Shown: positions 57,787 through 64,000, counted from the stretch's first letter. The stretch is 64,000 nucleotides of DNA from an uncultured Desulfovibrio sp. (GCA_934546745.1 CAKTDV010000007.1:49899-113898); one strand, 5' to 3'. Program-made: numbers and translations. Notes: generated by a model from the sequence alone, not told the origin.

Positions 57787-58890
57787 TTACCGGCATCTGG
57801 TGAGTGCCTCATTTTTTGGGCACATGGCTTTGGGCACAGAGGACAGTTCCGGCAGGGCCTCCACGGCGGCCCGTTTTTGCCCGTCCATGACGTACTGATA
57901 GTGCGTCAGCAGCATGGCGGGGGAGCTGTGGCCCATGAGTTTGGCGACCGTGCCGATGTCCACGCCTCCGGCGATGAGTTCCGTCGCGAACGCATGGCGG
58001 AGGTCGTAAGGCCGTATGCGCCGCGTGATGCCCGCGCGGCGCAGTGCCGCTTCCCACGCCGTCTTGATTTTCTGGACGGGGCGGCCCTTGTGGCTCACCA
58101 GATAGGGGATGCCCTTTGCCGCGTCTTCCCTGTGCCATGCCTCAAAAAGAGGGGCAAGCGATTCCCGGATCGGCACCTCGCGCCACGGCGCGTGGGGATT
58201 CTTCCGCGCGCCATGAACCCGCAGGATGCGGCGCGTAAAATCAACATCGCCCCATGTCAGCCGAAAAAGTTCGCTCGGCCCTACCCGGACGCCGCACTGC
58301 GCCCCCAGCACTATCACCCGCACAATGTGCGGCGCGGCCACCGCCAGCAAGGCGTTCAACTCCTCCGGCGTGGGCGGGATGAACCGCTCGTAGTTGGCGG
58401 GAGGCAGGGGAGGGAACTCCAGCGGCGGCATGAAGCTGTGGGCCGCGCACCAGCGCAGCAGCGTGCGCAGGACGGACAGGCGGCCCCGCGTGCTGGCGGG
58501 TTTGACGGGCATGGCCAGCATCTCCTCCTTGAGCGCCTCAAGATGCCTCTTGGTGATGCTGGCAAGAGGGAGCGCTCCCAGTTTTTTCAGAGGGATGCGC
58601 ATGGAATCTCTTTGCCAATCGAGACCTTTCCGGCTAAACTGCTTTTCCCGGAGATACAACAGATAGCACGACTGCAACGTCAGCTCTTCCGCCGTATCAT
58701 CCGTATTATCTCCTTTTTCCTCTCCCTGGAACGACTCCCTGTCAAACTTGATGCGATGTTTGATCAGGGAGTCGTGCTTTTCCGCCTCCTGCCGGGTGGC
58801 GAAGTTCGCGCATTCGCGCTTTCCCGTCAGGGGGTTGTTCCAGTAGCATTGCCAGGGCGCGGTGCGCCCCTTCCGTTCGCGTATGGCCAT
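57787..58890 (-). CDS. int: Tyrosine recombinase (integrase)
   Basis: This is a 367-residue site-specific recombinase. The N-terminus (RERKGRTAPWQCYWNNP) is an arm-binding-like domain, residues about 75-160 form the SAM-like core-binding domain, and the catalytic domain has Arg in GAQCGVRVGPSELFRL, then DLRHAFATEL, LMGHSSP and the nucleophile Tyr in THYQYV. The first His of HxxR is Tyr here (PYDLRH), a common variant. ATG 58890 has AAGGAGG upstream. Its position at the 3' end of tRNA-Pro shows that it catalysed integration there. Confidence 0.95.
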   Translation of the reverse strand: MAIRERKGRTAPWQCYWNNPLTGKRECANFATRQEAEKHDSLIKHRIKFDRESFQGEEKGDNTDDTAEELTLQSCYLLYLREKQFSRKGLDWQRDSMRIPLKKLGALPLASITKRHLEALKEEMLAMPVKPASTRGRLSVLRTLLRWCAAHSFMPPLEFPPLPPANYERFIPPTPEELNALLAVAAPHIVRVIVLGAQCGVRVGPSELFRLTWGDVDFTRRILRVHGARKNPHAPWREVPIRESLAPLFEAWHREDAAKGIPYLVSHKGRPVQKIKTAWEAALRRAGITRRIRPYDLRHAFATELIAGGVDIGTVAKLMGHSSPAMLLTHYQYVMDGQKRAAVEALPELSSVPKAMCPKNEALTRCR

Positions 58891-58939
58891 GCGAGTTCCT
58901 CCTTTTTATCCCGCACGACCAAATGTGCCCGGAAGCAGA

Positions 58940-59281
58940 CTACTGGACATGAGGGCTTGCGGTCAATTGGGGGTTGGGGGCGGGCTGCCCCTGTAAAAAT
59001 GCGTGAAGATCCGCAACGGACATGTCGGCGATATTCACCGGCGCGCCCTTGTGTGGCTTCGGCTTTGGGGGGCGCGGCCTGTGCCTTGCCGCCGCCTCGG
59101 TGGCCATGTCGCGCATGGCCTGTGCCACGGCGGATTCCAGCCAGCGGAGGCCTTTGCTTCGGCCCACGCCAAAGTCGATGGGATGGACGCCCCGCTGTGC
59201 CAAAAAAGAGGCGGCCAATGTGGGCGTTGTGCCCAGCATGGCCGCGATTTCCTGCCGCTTCAAAAAGCGTTCGCGTTGCAT
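58940..59281 (-). CDS. Excisionase-like helix-turn-helix protein
   Basis: This is a 113-residue protein that begins MQRERFLKRQEIAAMLGTTP, a MerR/excisionase-type helix-turn-helix, and continues with GRSKGLRWLESAVAQAM. The rest is a Pro/Lys-rich linker (RHRPRPPKPKPHKGAP) and a short C-terminal helix. Size and place next to int suggest a directionality factor. ATG 59281 has GGAG 7 bases upstream and overlaps the preceding gene by 22 bases. An alternative is a regulator of the early operon. Confidence 0.6.
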   Translation of the reverse strand: MQRERFLKRQEIAAMLGTTPTLAASFLAQRGVHPIDFGVGRSKGLRWLESAVAQAMRDMATEAAARHRPRPPKPKPHKGAPVNIADMSVADLHAFLQGQPAPNPQLTASPHVQ

Positions 59282-59604
59282 ATCATACTCCGCTGGGGCG
59301 TCAGCCCGCACAGGTCGTTGATGCGCTCGCGGATGGCCGCCGTCCTCGCGGCGTGATCCGCCTCCAGCGCCTGCATCTCCGTGTGCAGGCGCGCCAGTTC
59401 CCGGAGCCGTTCGGCGTCGGTCAGCATTGGCGTTCCTCCAGTGACAGTGTCTTTGGCGTTATCCCGCGCGTTGCCCGCGGCCAGCGCGAGCAACGCTTTT
59501 TCGGCGTCTTCCGCCGCCTCCTCGCTGCCGAGGAAGGCGACAAGCGACGCCCAGTTGTCCCGTAGCAGCGACGCCCAGTTGTCCCGTAGCGAGTTCATAC
59601 TCAT
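59260..59604 (-). CDS. Small phage-like protein with duplicated LRDNWAS motif
   Basis: This is a 114-residue protein that starts at ATG 59604, overlapping the RecT-like gene stop by 4 bases. The sequence SLRDNWASLLRDNWASL at the N-terminus is a perfect 8-residue duplication matched by a 24-base DNA tandem repeat (about 59545-59592). The C-terminal half is helical (LTDAERLRELARLHTEM). I do not recognise a family. An internal ATG near residue 61 could start a shorter product. Confidence 0.5.
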   Translation of the reverse strand: MSMNSLRDNWASLLRDNWASLVAFLGSEEAAEDAEKALLALAAGNARDNAKDTVTGGTPMLTDAERLRELARLHTEMQALEADHAARTAAIRERINDLCGLTPQRSMICNANAF

Positions 59605-60860
59605 TTCCACGCCGGCTTAGGGCAGGCGCCGCGTTCGTGGCACATCTCCACGCAGTGGAGCCGCGCGACGTGTTCTCCCTTCATGTGGCAAAGCCGCAGA
59701 CCGCCCTCCCGCGCGCGTCCAGCGGATTCGGGGGCGGCCACAGGTTTCAGCTGTTCCGCTTTCGCGGGCGCGCCGCCATGTTTTTTGTCCAGCATGCTGC
59801 TTGCCACATCCTGCAGCAGCTCGCAGTCCGCGCGTGTCCACTCATCGGGGGCCTTGCTGGAGGCATACATAACCGCCCGCTCCAGCGGCATTCCCGCGCG
59901 GGCCATGAGCGTCTGCGTCTGCGCGCGCAGCACCGTCAGGCCGTCGTCTTTGGGGGCCGCCTCGACGTTCTTTTTTGCAGCCTTTTTGGGGGCGGGTTGC
60001 GGTTTCAGGACGCTTTCCGGCGCGGGTTCGGGCGCGGCCACAGGCTCCGGGGCGGCCGTAGGTTTCGGCTGGGTTTCGGGGGCCGGTTCGGGGGCGGGCT
60101 GCGCGGCTTCTTCCGGCGTCGCGGCTTCTTCCAGCGCGCTGGGGGCTGGCTCAACCGGCGCGGGATCGGGCTGGGCCACGCGGGCGATGTCCGCCGTGGT
60201 GATGGTGGCGGGCCGGGCTTCGGGCGCGGGCGAGAAGCTGCCGTCCGGCTGCTGGATGTAGTCCACGGCGTCCTGTTCCTCTTCCGCCGTGCGCAGACCC
60301 ATGGCAATCTCCGGGGCGTAGGCGCTCACGAACCACGACGCCGCCCGGTAGCGCAGCATCAACTCCGGTATGGTCTTCCATTTGGAGCCGCTCTTGTCGT
60401 GCCATCCCTCCGCCTTGGCAAGGCCGATGGTGATCAGCGGGCCTTCCAGCACCTCGCCGGTGCTGAGTTCCGTCGCGTAGGCGCGGCATCCCCAGTCGTC
60501 GCTCCCCTCGCTCCCCTGAAAACGGTAGCGCAGGGCCGAGAAACGCCCGCTCTGGTTGAGCGTCGCGATCAAAAACTTGGCCGACCAGGCCGGGCGGTTG
60601 CCAGAGCGGTTGCCAGAGACGATATACAGATTCTGCATGACCATAAGGGGATTGGCCCCCATGCGGTTCGCCATATCCAGCGCGATGGCCGCGTTGCCGA
60701 TGGCGTTGCCCTGGAACTCCTTGGGCACGAGAGAGGAGGAGGCGAACAGGCGCGCCATGCGTTGCAGGGCCTCGAAGCCCGCGAGGCTGTCAAAGCCCAC
60801 GCGGATGTCGGCGGGCTGGCGGGGGGACTGGAGCGCGGCAAGGGTGGTGGTCTGCGTCAT
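59601..60860 (-). CDS. RecT-like single-strand annealing protein (probable)
   Basis: This is a 419-residue protein. Residues 20-205 match a phage family often annotated as RecT-like: FEALQRMARLFASSSLVPKE, IALDMANRMGANPLMVMQNL, AWSAKFLIATLNQSGRF, AYATELSTGEVLEGPLIT, MLRYRAASWFVSAYAPEI. The assignment is from pattern memory. A Pro/Ala/Glu-rich linker (about 215-300) separates a helical domain. The C-terminus is Cys/His-rich (LCHMKGEHVARLHCVEMC) and may bind zinc. The adjacent nuclease gene completes a RecE/RecT-like pair. ATG 60860 has GGAGG upstream. Confidence 0.65.
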   Translation of the reverse strand: MTQTTTLAALQSPRQPADIRVGFDSLAGFEALQRMARLFASSSLVPKEFQGNAIGNAAIALDMANRMGANPLMVMQNLYIVSGNRSGNRPAWSAKFLIATLNQSGRFSALRYRFQGSEGSDDWGCRAYATELSTGEVLEGPLITIGLAKAEGWHDKSGSKWKTIPELMLRYRAASWFVSAYAPEIAMGLRTAEEEQDAVDYIQQPDGSFSPAPEARPATITTADIARVAQPDPAPVEPAPSALEEAATPEEAAQPAPEPAPETQPKPTAAPEPVAAPEPAPESVLKPQPAPKKAAKKNVEAAPKDDGLTVLRAQTQTLMARAGMPLERAVMYASSKAPDEWTRADCELLQDVASSMLDKKHGGAPAKAEQLKPVAAPESAGRAREGGLRLCHMKGEHVARLHCVEMCHERGACPKPAWK

Positions 60861-60866
60861 TGTGTC

Positions 60867-61676
60867 TTACCTCCAATGGCATGAAGCCCATGCCGGGCAA
60901 TAGGATTTGTTGCAGAGTTTTGATCGGGGGTTGCCGTAGAAGCTGCCGGATGCGAGGATGTTCGCCGCGTGATGCAGCAGGCCGGGGCCGCCCACCGTGC
61001 CCACGAGGCGGGCGCGGGCGTTCTCGATGCGGCCCGTTCCGGCGCGGCGGCCCTTGTCCGTCTTGGCCGCCTGCAGGCCCATGATGACCGCCGGGGCCGT
61101 CATGGGTACGCCGTAGCTGGCCTCCGCCAGCAGCTCATAGACGGCGATCTGCGCCGCGTGCCCGGCGGTCTCCACCGAGCCATCGGAGCCCACGGCGCGC
61201 TTGCCCGTCTTGATGTCCGCGATGCCGTATCCAGCTACGGGGTCGCGGTAGATGCGGTCGGTGGTGCCGGTGAGGGTCAGGCCGAGGTCCTCGATGTGGA
61301 GCGCCTCGCAGGTGGCCTCCACGGCGGCCCATTCCCATGCCGGGGAAACCGTCTCGCAGTAGAGGCGGCAGAGCGCCTTGCCGATGCCCTCCACGTCCGC
61401 CGGGGAGAGGTCGCCGCTCCAGTCCACCTCGATGCGCGCGCTCTCCTCCCGTGCGGCCTCCGCCGCGACGGCGGCCGCGTCGTCCGGGCCGATGGGGTCG
61501 CCGTTGATGCGCGCCTGGTCAAAGGCCGCCGTGCCGGCGTGGACGGCATGGCCCAGCACCGCCGCCGGGGAGGACGGCAGGCGCAGGCCGCGCACGTGCT
61601 TCGCCTCCCAGCGGGCCGGGCAGTCGAAAAGCTCCGCCAGCGAGCTGGCGCGTATGGTCATGGCCTCAGTGCACAT
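60867..61676 (-). CDS. RecB/Cas4-like PD-(D/E)XK exonuclease
   Basis: This is a 269-residue nuclease. Key parts are SSLAELFDCPARWEAKHV at the N-terminus, VLGHAVHAGTAAF, the active-site GIADIKTGKRA and GHAAQIAVYELLAE (the Q-x-x-x-Y motif of RecB nucleases), and a C-terminal CNKSYCPAWASC. One Cys in the N-terminal part and three in the C-terminal part have the Cas4/AddB arrangement that binds a [4Fe-4S] cluster. ATG 61676 has GGGAGGAG upstream. It is the likely 5' exonuclease partner of the RecT-like protein; no CRISPR array is present. Confidence 0.8.
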   Translation of the reverse strand: MCTEAMTIRASSLAELFDCPARWEAKHVRGLRLPSSPAAVLGHAVHAGTAAFDQARINGDPIGPDDAAAVAAEAAREESARIEVDWSGDLSPADVEGIGKALCRLYCETVSPAWEWAAVEATCEALHIEDLGLTLTGTTDRIYRDPVAGYGIADIKTGKRAVGSDGSVETAGHAAQIAVYELLAEASYGVPMTAPAVIMGLQAAKTDKGRRAGTGRIENARARLVGTVGGPGLLHHAANILASGSFYGNPRSKLCNKSYCPAWASCHWR

Positions 61677-61881
61677 AGAGGCTCCTCCCTTCCAGCATCC
61701 GCATACCCAGATGCAGCCGTGTGGCCCGCGTGATGACATCCCCGGAGCGGGGCCGCTGGCCGTCCTGCTTGCGCAGGTACTGCCATGCCGTCACCAGGCA
61801 CCATGTGTACAGCGAGACGTCCTCTTTCGAGCCGCGCATCTCCACGCGCACGCCGCCGATGGAAAAGGTGTATGTCCTCAT
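61666..61881 (-). CDS. Small hypothetical protein
   Basis: This is a 71-residue soluble protein, MRTYTFSIGGVRVEMRGSKE at the N-terminus and a basic C-terminal half. It starts at ATG 61881, which has GGAGG 7 bases upstream, and overlaps the nuclease start by 11 bases, so it belongs to the recombination operon. The family is not recognised. Confidence 0.6.
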   Translation of the reverse strand: MRTYTFSIGGVRVEMRGSKEDVSLYTWCLVTAWQYLRKQDGQRPRSGDVITRATRLHLGMRMLEGRSLYVH

Positions 61882-61982
61882 AGCCATGCCTCCAAAAGTT
61901 GGAAGGCCGCCAGCGCGGCTATCGCGCCAGCGGCCCCCAGCCATCCCCGCCAGTTGGCGAGGGGGGAAAGTTCGCGCCACAT
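61878..61982 (-). CDS. Putative 34-residue membrane peptide
   Basis: The frame MWRELSPLANWRGW continues into one hydrophobic helix (GAAGAIAALAAFQLL). Its TGA overlaps the next ATG as ATGA, and its start lies 2 bases after the upstream stop. The compact packing favours a real gene; the ribosome site (AGGG) is weak. Confidence 0.45.
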   Translation of the reverse strand: MWRELSPLANWRGWLGAAGAIAALAAFQLLEAWL

Positions 61983-61984
61983 GG

Positions 61985-62197
61985 TTAGGCGCCCTGTTGC
62001 GCCGCGTCCGCTTCGGCCATGCCCTCATCGATATAGTCGATGAGGAAGCGCAGCTGGCCGTCCACCCATTCCTGCAACTCGGCATCGCGCCCTTCGGCAA
62101 GAAGCCGCGCGCCGTCGGCGTGGTGGGGGATGTCTTCGGGTCTCAGTGCCTGAAGAAGTTCACGTTCACGGGCGTTCAAAATTTCTTGCTTGGTCAT
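61985..62197 (-). CDS. Small acidic hypothetical protein
   Basis: This is a 70-residue acidic protein, MTKQEILNARERELLQALRP at the N-terminus, with predicted helices throughout. ATG 62197 has AGGAGG 8 bases upstream. It lies between a terminator (62220-62243) and the recombination genes, so it is the first cistron of that operon. No promoter was identified in the 23-base gap; read-through of the terminator is possible. The function is unknown. Confidence 0.65.
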   Translation of the reverse strand: MTKQEILNARERELLQALRPEDIPHHADGARLLAEGRDAELQEWVDGQLRFLIDYIDEGMAEADAAQQGA

Positions 62198-62219
62198 GGT
62201 TGCGCCTCCTGTGGGCAAT

Positions 62220-62243
62220 AAAAAAGGCCCCGTGGGGGGCCTT
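62220..62243 (-). terminator. Terminator between small membrane genes and recombination genes
   Basis: On the minus strand AAGGCCCC-loop-GGGGCCTT is followed by a T run. Placed inside a same-strand gene series, it could be an antitermination control point. Confidence 0.75.
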
Positions 62244-62270
62244 CCGGTGGTTTTTGTTTTGGGGCTTTTA

Positions 62271-62363
62271 TCAGTGCTGCCTGCGGGGGGTGTCAGGGAC
62301 ACAAAAGCCCACGACAAGCACCGCCACAAGCAACCCCAGAAGGTAGAACCAGATGGCGCTCAT
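62271..62363 (-). CDS. 30-residue membrane protein
   Basis: MSAIWFYLLGLLVAVLVVGF is a single transmembrane helix followed by a 10-residue polar tail (CVPDTPRRQH). An almost perfect ribosome site AAGGAGGT lies 7 bases before ATG 62363, and the start overlaps the stop of the upstream small gene as ATGA. The good ribosome site makes a real gene likely. The function is unknown. Confidence 0.65.
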   Translation of the reverse strand: MSAIWFYLLGLLVAVLVVGFCVPDTPRRQH

Positions 62364-62530
62364 GCTTTGACCTCCTTGATGATAATCGCCAGAAAGCCAA
62401 TCAGGGCGGCAAGGGTACATCCCTGAATGGATTCCAGCCGGACTTCCGGCATAATCACCGCTGATGCCATAAGCGCCGCCGATGCGGCCTGGCACAGCCC
62501 GGCCAGATAGCCTAAAAGTTCTCTCTTCAT
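62360..62530 (-). CDS. 56-residue membrane protein
   Basis: This is a 56-residue protein with two hydrophobic segments (LAGLCQAASAALMASAVIM and GCTLAALIGFLAIII). ATG 62530 has AAGGAG 8 bases upstream. It is translationally coupled to the 30-residue gene. The pair is too small to call holins, but two coupled tiny membrane proteins are typical of phage accessory modules. Confidence 0.65.
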   Translation of the reverse strand: MKRELLGYLAGLCQAASAALMASAVIMPEVRLESIQGCTLAALIGFLAIIIKEVKA

Positions 62531-62701
62531 GCCGTCTCCTTCCTCCCAGTCTATCCTGTTTCACGGCGTCCGTCCATACGCTTCGGCCGTGTGTGCTCCG
62601 GTCTGGGGCGACGGCTGGGGAGCTACCTTACCCCGCCGCTTGCGACCTTCTTCGCGTCTGTTGTCAAAGAGCCGGGGCTGTTTCCCCGTGCCGTTGAAAA
62701 T

Positions 62702-62754
62702 AGAGTAAGAAAAATACTTCCAACAGTCAACATAAAAAAATAGTTTTTTTCTTA
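62702..62754 (-). promoter_or_regulatory. Promoter with operator-like TAAGAAAAA motifs
   Basis: On the minus strand TTGACT (62730-62725), a 17-base spacer and TACTCT (62707-62702) form a promoter. TAAGAAAAA (62706-62714) overlaps its -10 box, and the inverse TTTTTCTTA lies at 62746-62754. The same motif recurs at 63613-63665. The gap between 62531 and 62701 holds no gene. Confidence 0.55.
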
Positions 62755-62767
62755 TTTTTTAGACAAC

Positions 62768-62793
62768 AAAAAAAGCCCGCCGGTGGGCGGGCT
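62768..62793 (-). terminator. Terminator after the DUF2442 gene
   Basis: On the minus strand AGCCCGCC-loop-GGCGGGCT is followed by seven T. Confidence 0.85.
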
Positions 62794-62822
62794 GTCCGTT
62801 GTGGCTCCGGGAAAGAGGGCGG

Positions 62823-63068
62823 TCAGTCGGGCAAGCCCATCAGGGCCGCGACGGAAATGTCCTCGTCGATGTCCGGCCAGTGAATGCCGCATCCCCGGCC
62901 GATGGGTTCCCAGTGGGCGCGCTGGGCCGGGGTGGCGTCCCGCAGGCGCGGAAACCACTCCAGAGGCGCGGAGATGCTGCGGCCATCGGCAAGCTCAAAG
63001 CAGACGTCGTATTCCGAAAAAACGACGTTCTGTGCCACAGGATCAGGCATTACGGTCAAAGTGCTCAT
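62823..63068 (-). CDS. DUF2442 protein
   Basis: This is an 81-residue protein with the DUF2442 pattern: YDVCFELADGRSISAPLEWF, then RLRDATPAQRAHWEPIGRG and IHWPDIDEDISVAALMG. It is paired with the DUF4160 gene, with an overlap of 26 bases. Such pairs are common on mobile elements and are often suspected to be toxin-antitoxin-like, without general proof. The start is ATG 63068. Confidence 0.85.
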   Translation of the reverse strand: MSTLTVMPDPVAQNVVFSEYDVCFELADGRSISAPLEWFPRLRDATPAQRAHWEPIGRGCGIHWPDIDEDISVAALMGLPD

Positions 63069-63285
63069 GCCAAGCCTCCAAAAAACGTTCACGGTGTTCG
63101 CGGACAATCGCGGCGAGCTGGGCCAGCTCATGGGGACGCAGGCCATACGAACTGGCGAGACGTCCATCGGCAAGCCAGAACTTGGCCTCCCTGCCCTGGG
63201 ATGACACATGGATATGGGCGGGCTCCCGCCCCTCCTTGCTGAAAAAGAAGAAGCGCCACGGCCCAATGTGCAAAATCGTCGGCAT
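63043..63285 (-). CDS. DUF4160 protein
   Basis: This is an 80-residue protein with the DUF4160 hallmark residues: MPTILHIGPWRFFFFSKEG, EPAHIHVSSQGREAKFWL and the helical end HRERFLEAWHEHF. It is the upstream partner of the DUF2442 gene. The function is not known; it may be the toxin-like or the nucleic-acid-binding member of the pair. ATG 63285 follows the repressor-like gene by 10 bases. Confidence 0.87.
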   Translation of the reverse strand: MPTILHIGPWRFFFFSKEGREPAHIHVSSQGREAKFWLADGRLASSYGLRPHELAQLAAIVREHRERFLEAWHEHFDRNA

Positions 63286-63295
63286 GGTTCTTTCC

Positions 63296-63577
63296 CTACT
63301 TCCCCGCTGCCTTGACGGCTTTCAGGGCCGCGCGGATTTCATCTTGCCATGACAGCCCCATCGCCTCGCAGAGGTTCAACCAATCAGCAAGACGGAGTTG
63401 CTGGGGTTTTTTATCTCCGAACCCTTTGATTGCTTGCAGCTTCATTTTTGGGCTTTTCATCCATCCAAATGCCTGCTGGCCGAGGGACAGGTCAGTCCTT
63501 TTGACGCGCTCCTGCTCTTCTTGGATGCGCTTGATAAGCCTTGCGTCCAAGAGGGCCATTTCGTCAAAGGTCATCAT
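63296..63577 (-). CDS. Probable phage repressor-like DNA-binding protein
   Basis: This is a 93-residue basic protein, MMTFDEMALLDARLIKRIQE then SLGQQAFGWMKSPKMK and LRLADWLNLCEAMGLSWQDE. The second half resembles a Cro/C1-type helix-turn-helix with a diverged first helix; this call is tentative. It is first in the operon with DUF4160 and DUF2442. ATG 63577 has AGGAG 9 bases upstream. The AT-rich region behind it has repeated TAAGAAAAA motifs, probable sites for this protein. Confidence 0.55.
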   Translation of the reverse strand: MMTFDEMALLDARLIKRIQEEQERVKRTDLSLGQQAFGWMKSPKMKLQAIKGFGDKKPQQLRLADWLNLCEAMGLSWQDEIRAALKAVKAAGK

Positions 63578-63612
63578 ACTATTCACTCCTGTTTTCCCTC
63601 CTTGTAGCAGGT

Positions 63613-63665
63613 TTTTTCTTATTTGAATTTGATAAGGAAAAATATACCTTGACAGATAAGAAAAA
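63613..63665. promoter_or_regulatory. Divergent promoter region with repeated operator-like motifs
   Basis: TTTTTCTTA (63613-63621) and TAAGAAAAA (63657-63665) form an inverted pair, with a one-base variant TAAGGAAAAA between them (63633-63642). A TATATT -10 faces the repressor gene (minus strand), and TTGACA (63649-63654) faces plus. This is the layout of a divergent phage control region. Confidence 0.5.
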
Positions 63666-63915
63666 ACTATCTACAGCAAGCCCATAAAGTCAAGCGGCCC
63701 CCCGGCGGCCCTGCCCGGTGAACGGGCGAACAGCGGCGCGATCACGTCACGGCGAAAGGGTGGCGCATCGTCAAGGGCGGAAACCGGACTGACGTTAAAG
63801 GGAGCCGGGGACATGAAAGGGCCGTGGGAACTCAGTGAGGAGTGACACACCTTCAGCCGCCCCCTGCCTCCCCGCTGGCACGTGCTGGCGTGGGGGGTAG
63901 GGGGGCTTTTCAGAA
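63666..63915 (+). ncRNA. Possible structured RNA or decayed gene
   Basis: No start codon opens a convincing frame here; an open stretch ending in MKGPWELSEE at about 63843 lacks a start. The segment is rich in short stems (CCCG-GTGAA-CGGG near 63713) and ends in a long imperfect hairpin (63859-63906) followed by TTTT, like a terminator. It lies downstream of TTGACA at 63649. From 63916 to 63987 nothing clear is seen. Confidence 0.3.
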
Positions 63916-63987
63916 CCGGAGAATCTAGGTAGTGTTTACACGAGATTTATGGTATGCAAAGCGCATCAATTCTGCAAGGATGTGCTT

Positions 63988-64000
63988 ATGACGAATCCTC
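63988..64000 (+). CDS. Possible start of a gene cut by the window end
   Basis: ATG 63988 opens MTNP and runs off the window. AAGGA lies 9 bases upstream (63977-63981). Only four codons are visible, so no function can be given. Confidence 0.2.

Larger units (their letters stand above)
57773..64000. mobile_element. Integrated element (prophage or integrative element), left part
   Basis: It starts at the 3' end of tRNA-Pro and continues beyond the window. It is made of tightly packed minus-strand genes with overlapping ends: integrase, excisionase-like protein, RecT-like protein, nuclease, small membrane proteins, DUF2442/DUF4160 and a repressor-like protein. AT-rich promoter islands with repeated operator-like motifs separate the modules. 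A direct repeat of the tRNA end on the right side would be attR. Capsid or tail genes are not visible, so the element type is open. Confidence 0.85.

Noticed and set aside
60867..61676. Cas4 as evidence of a CRISPR-Cas locus
   Set aside because: No repeat array or other cas genes are present; the neighbours are phage recombination genes.

Overview
The window is GC-rich (about 60% by eye) and gene-dense, with short intergenic gaps and many 4-base start/stop overlaps. The gene content points to a Desulfovibrionaceae-like anaerobe, possibly gut-associated: a Desulfovibrio-type homotrimeric porin, hydrogenase maturation HypD, anaerobic glycerol-3-phosphate dehydrogenase GlpABC, NifU/NifS, a ferredoxin-fused nitroreductase, an aryl-sulfate sulfotransferase, and cobalamin and radical-SAM enzymes. 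The taxonomic placement is inferred from gene content, not from a marker-gene comparison.

Layout. 1-3.7 kb (minus): class V aminotransferase, DUF1844, argC and hypD (hypD is cut by the window start). 3.8-5 kb: an rRNA-methyltransferase-like gene. 5.1-10.9 kb (minus): an operon of HIT protein, LapA, MutS, DUF1992 and an AsmA-like protein. The 5' leaders of the methyltransferase and HIT genes carry two copies of one roughly 78-base hairpin element. 11.1-15.2 kb (minus): glpABC, divergent from two HAD phosphatases (15.4-16.9 kb). 16.9-20.7 kb (minus): a porin with a long AT-rich leader, a stand-alone YcaO protein and tRNA-His. 20.9-22.7 kb: murA and a BON lipoprotein.

23-28.8 kb is the most distinctive chromosomal locus. 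It holds a Crp/Fnr regulator, then a 12-helix-type permease, an atypical thioredoxin reductase, thioredoxin and a large aryl-sulfate sulfotransferase without a signal peptide. Near-identical palindromes lie at the same distance from the -10 box in front of the regulator and in front of the permease. This suggests one autoregulated unit for uptake and cytoplasmic use of a sulfated compound.

28.9-31.2 kb (minus): a divergent carbamoyltransferase-like protein with a split ThrE-type exporter. 31.4-36.4 kb (plus): HAD phosphatase, Fe-S protein, then a metA, IscR-like Rrf2, nifU, nifS operon behind a promoter containing a palindromic operator. 36.5-42.1 kb: nitroreductase, purM, phosphoglucomutase, upp and a membrane protein. 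42.4-50.6 kb: S1-domain protein, HtrA protease, peptide-binding protein and a SWIM/SNF2 helicase. 50.7-57.6 kb: corrinoid adenosyltransferase, AmrS-type radical SAM enzyme, a proline-rich repeat protein, an anchored nuclease-like protein, a CapA-like protein, a lipoprotein and a nitronate monooxygenase-like flavoprotein.

57.7 kb to the window end is an integrated element at tRNA-Pro(TGG). It holds a tyrosine integrase, excisionase-like protein, RecT-like annealing protein, Cas4/RecB-like nuclease, several very small membrane proteins, a DUF2442/DUF4160 pair and a probable repressor. The TAAGAAAAA motif recurs at two of its promoter regions. Its right end lies outside the window. Structural phage genes are not seen, so prophage versus other integrative element is undecided.
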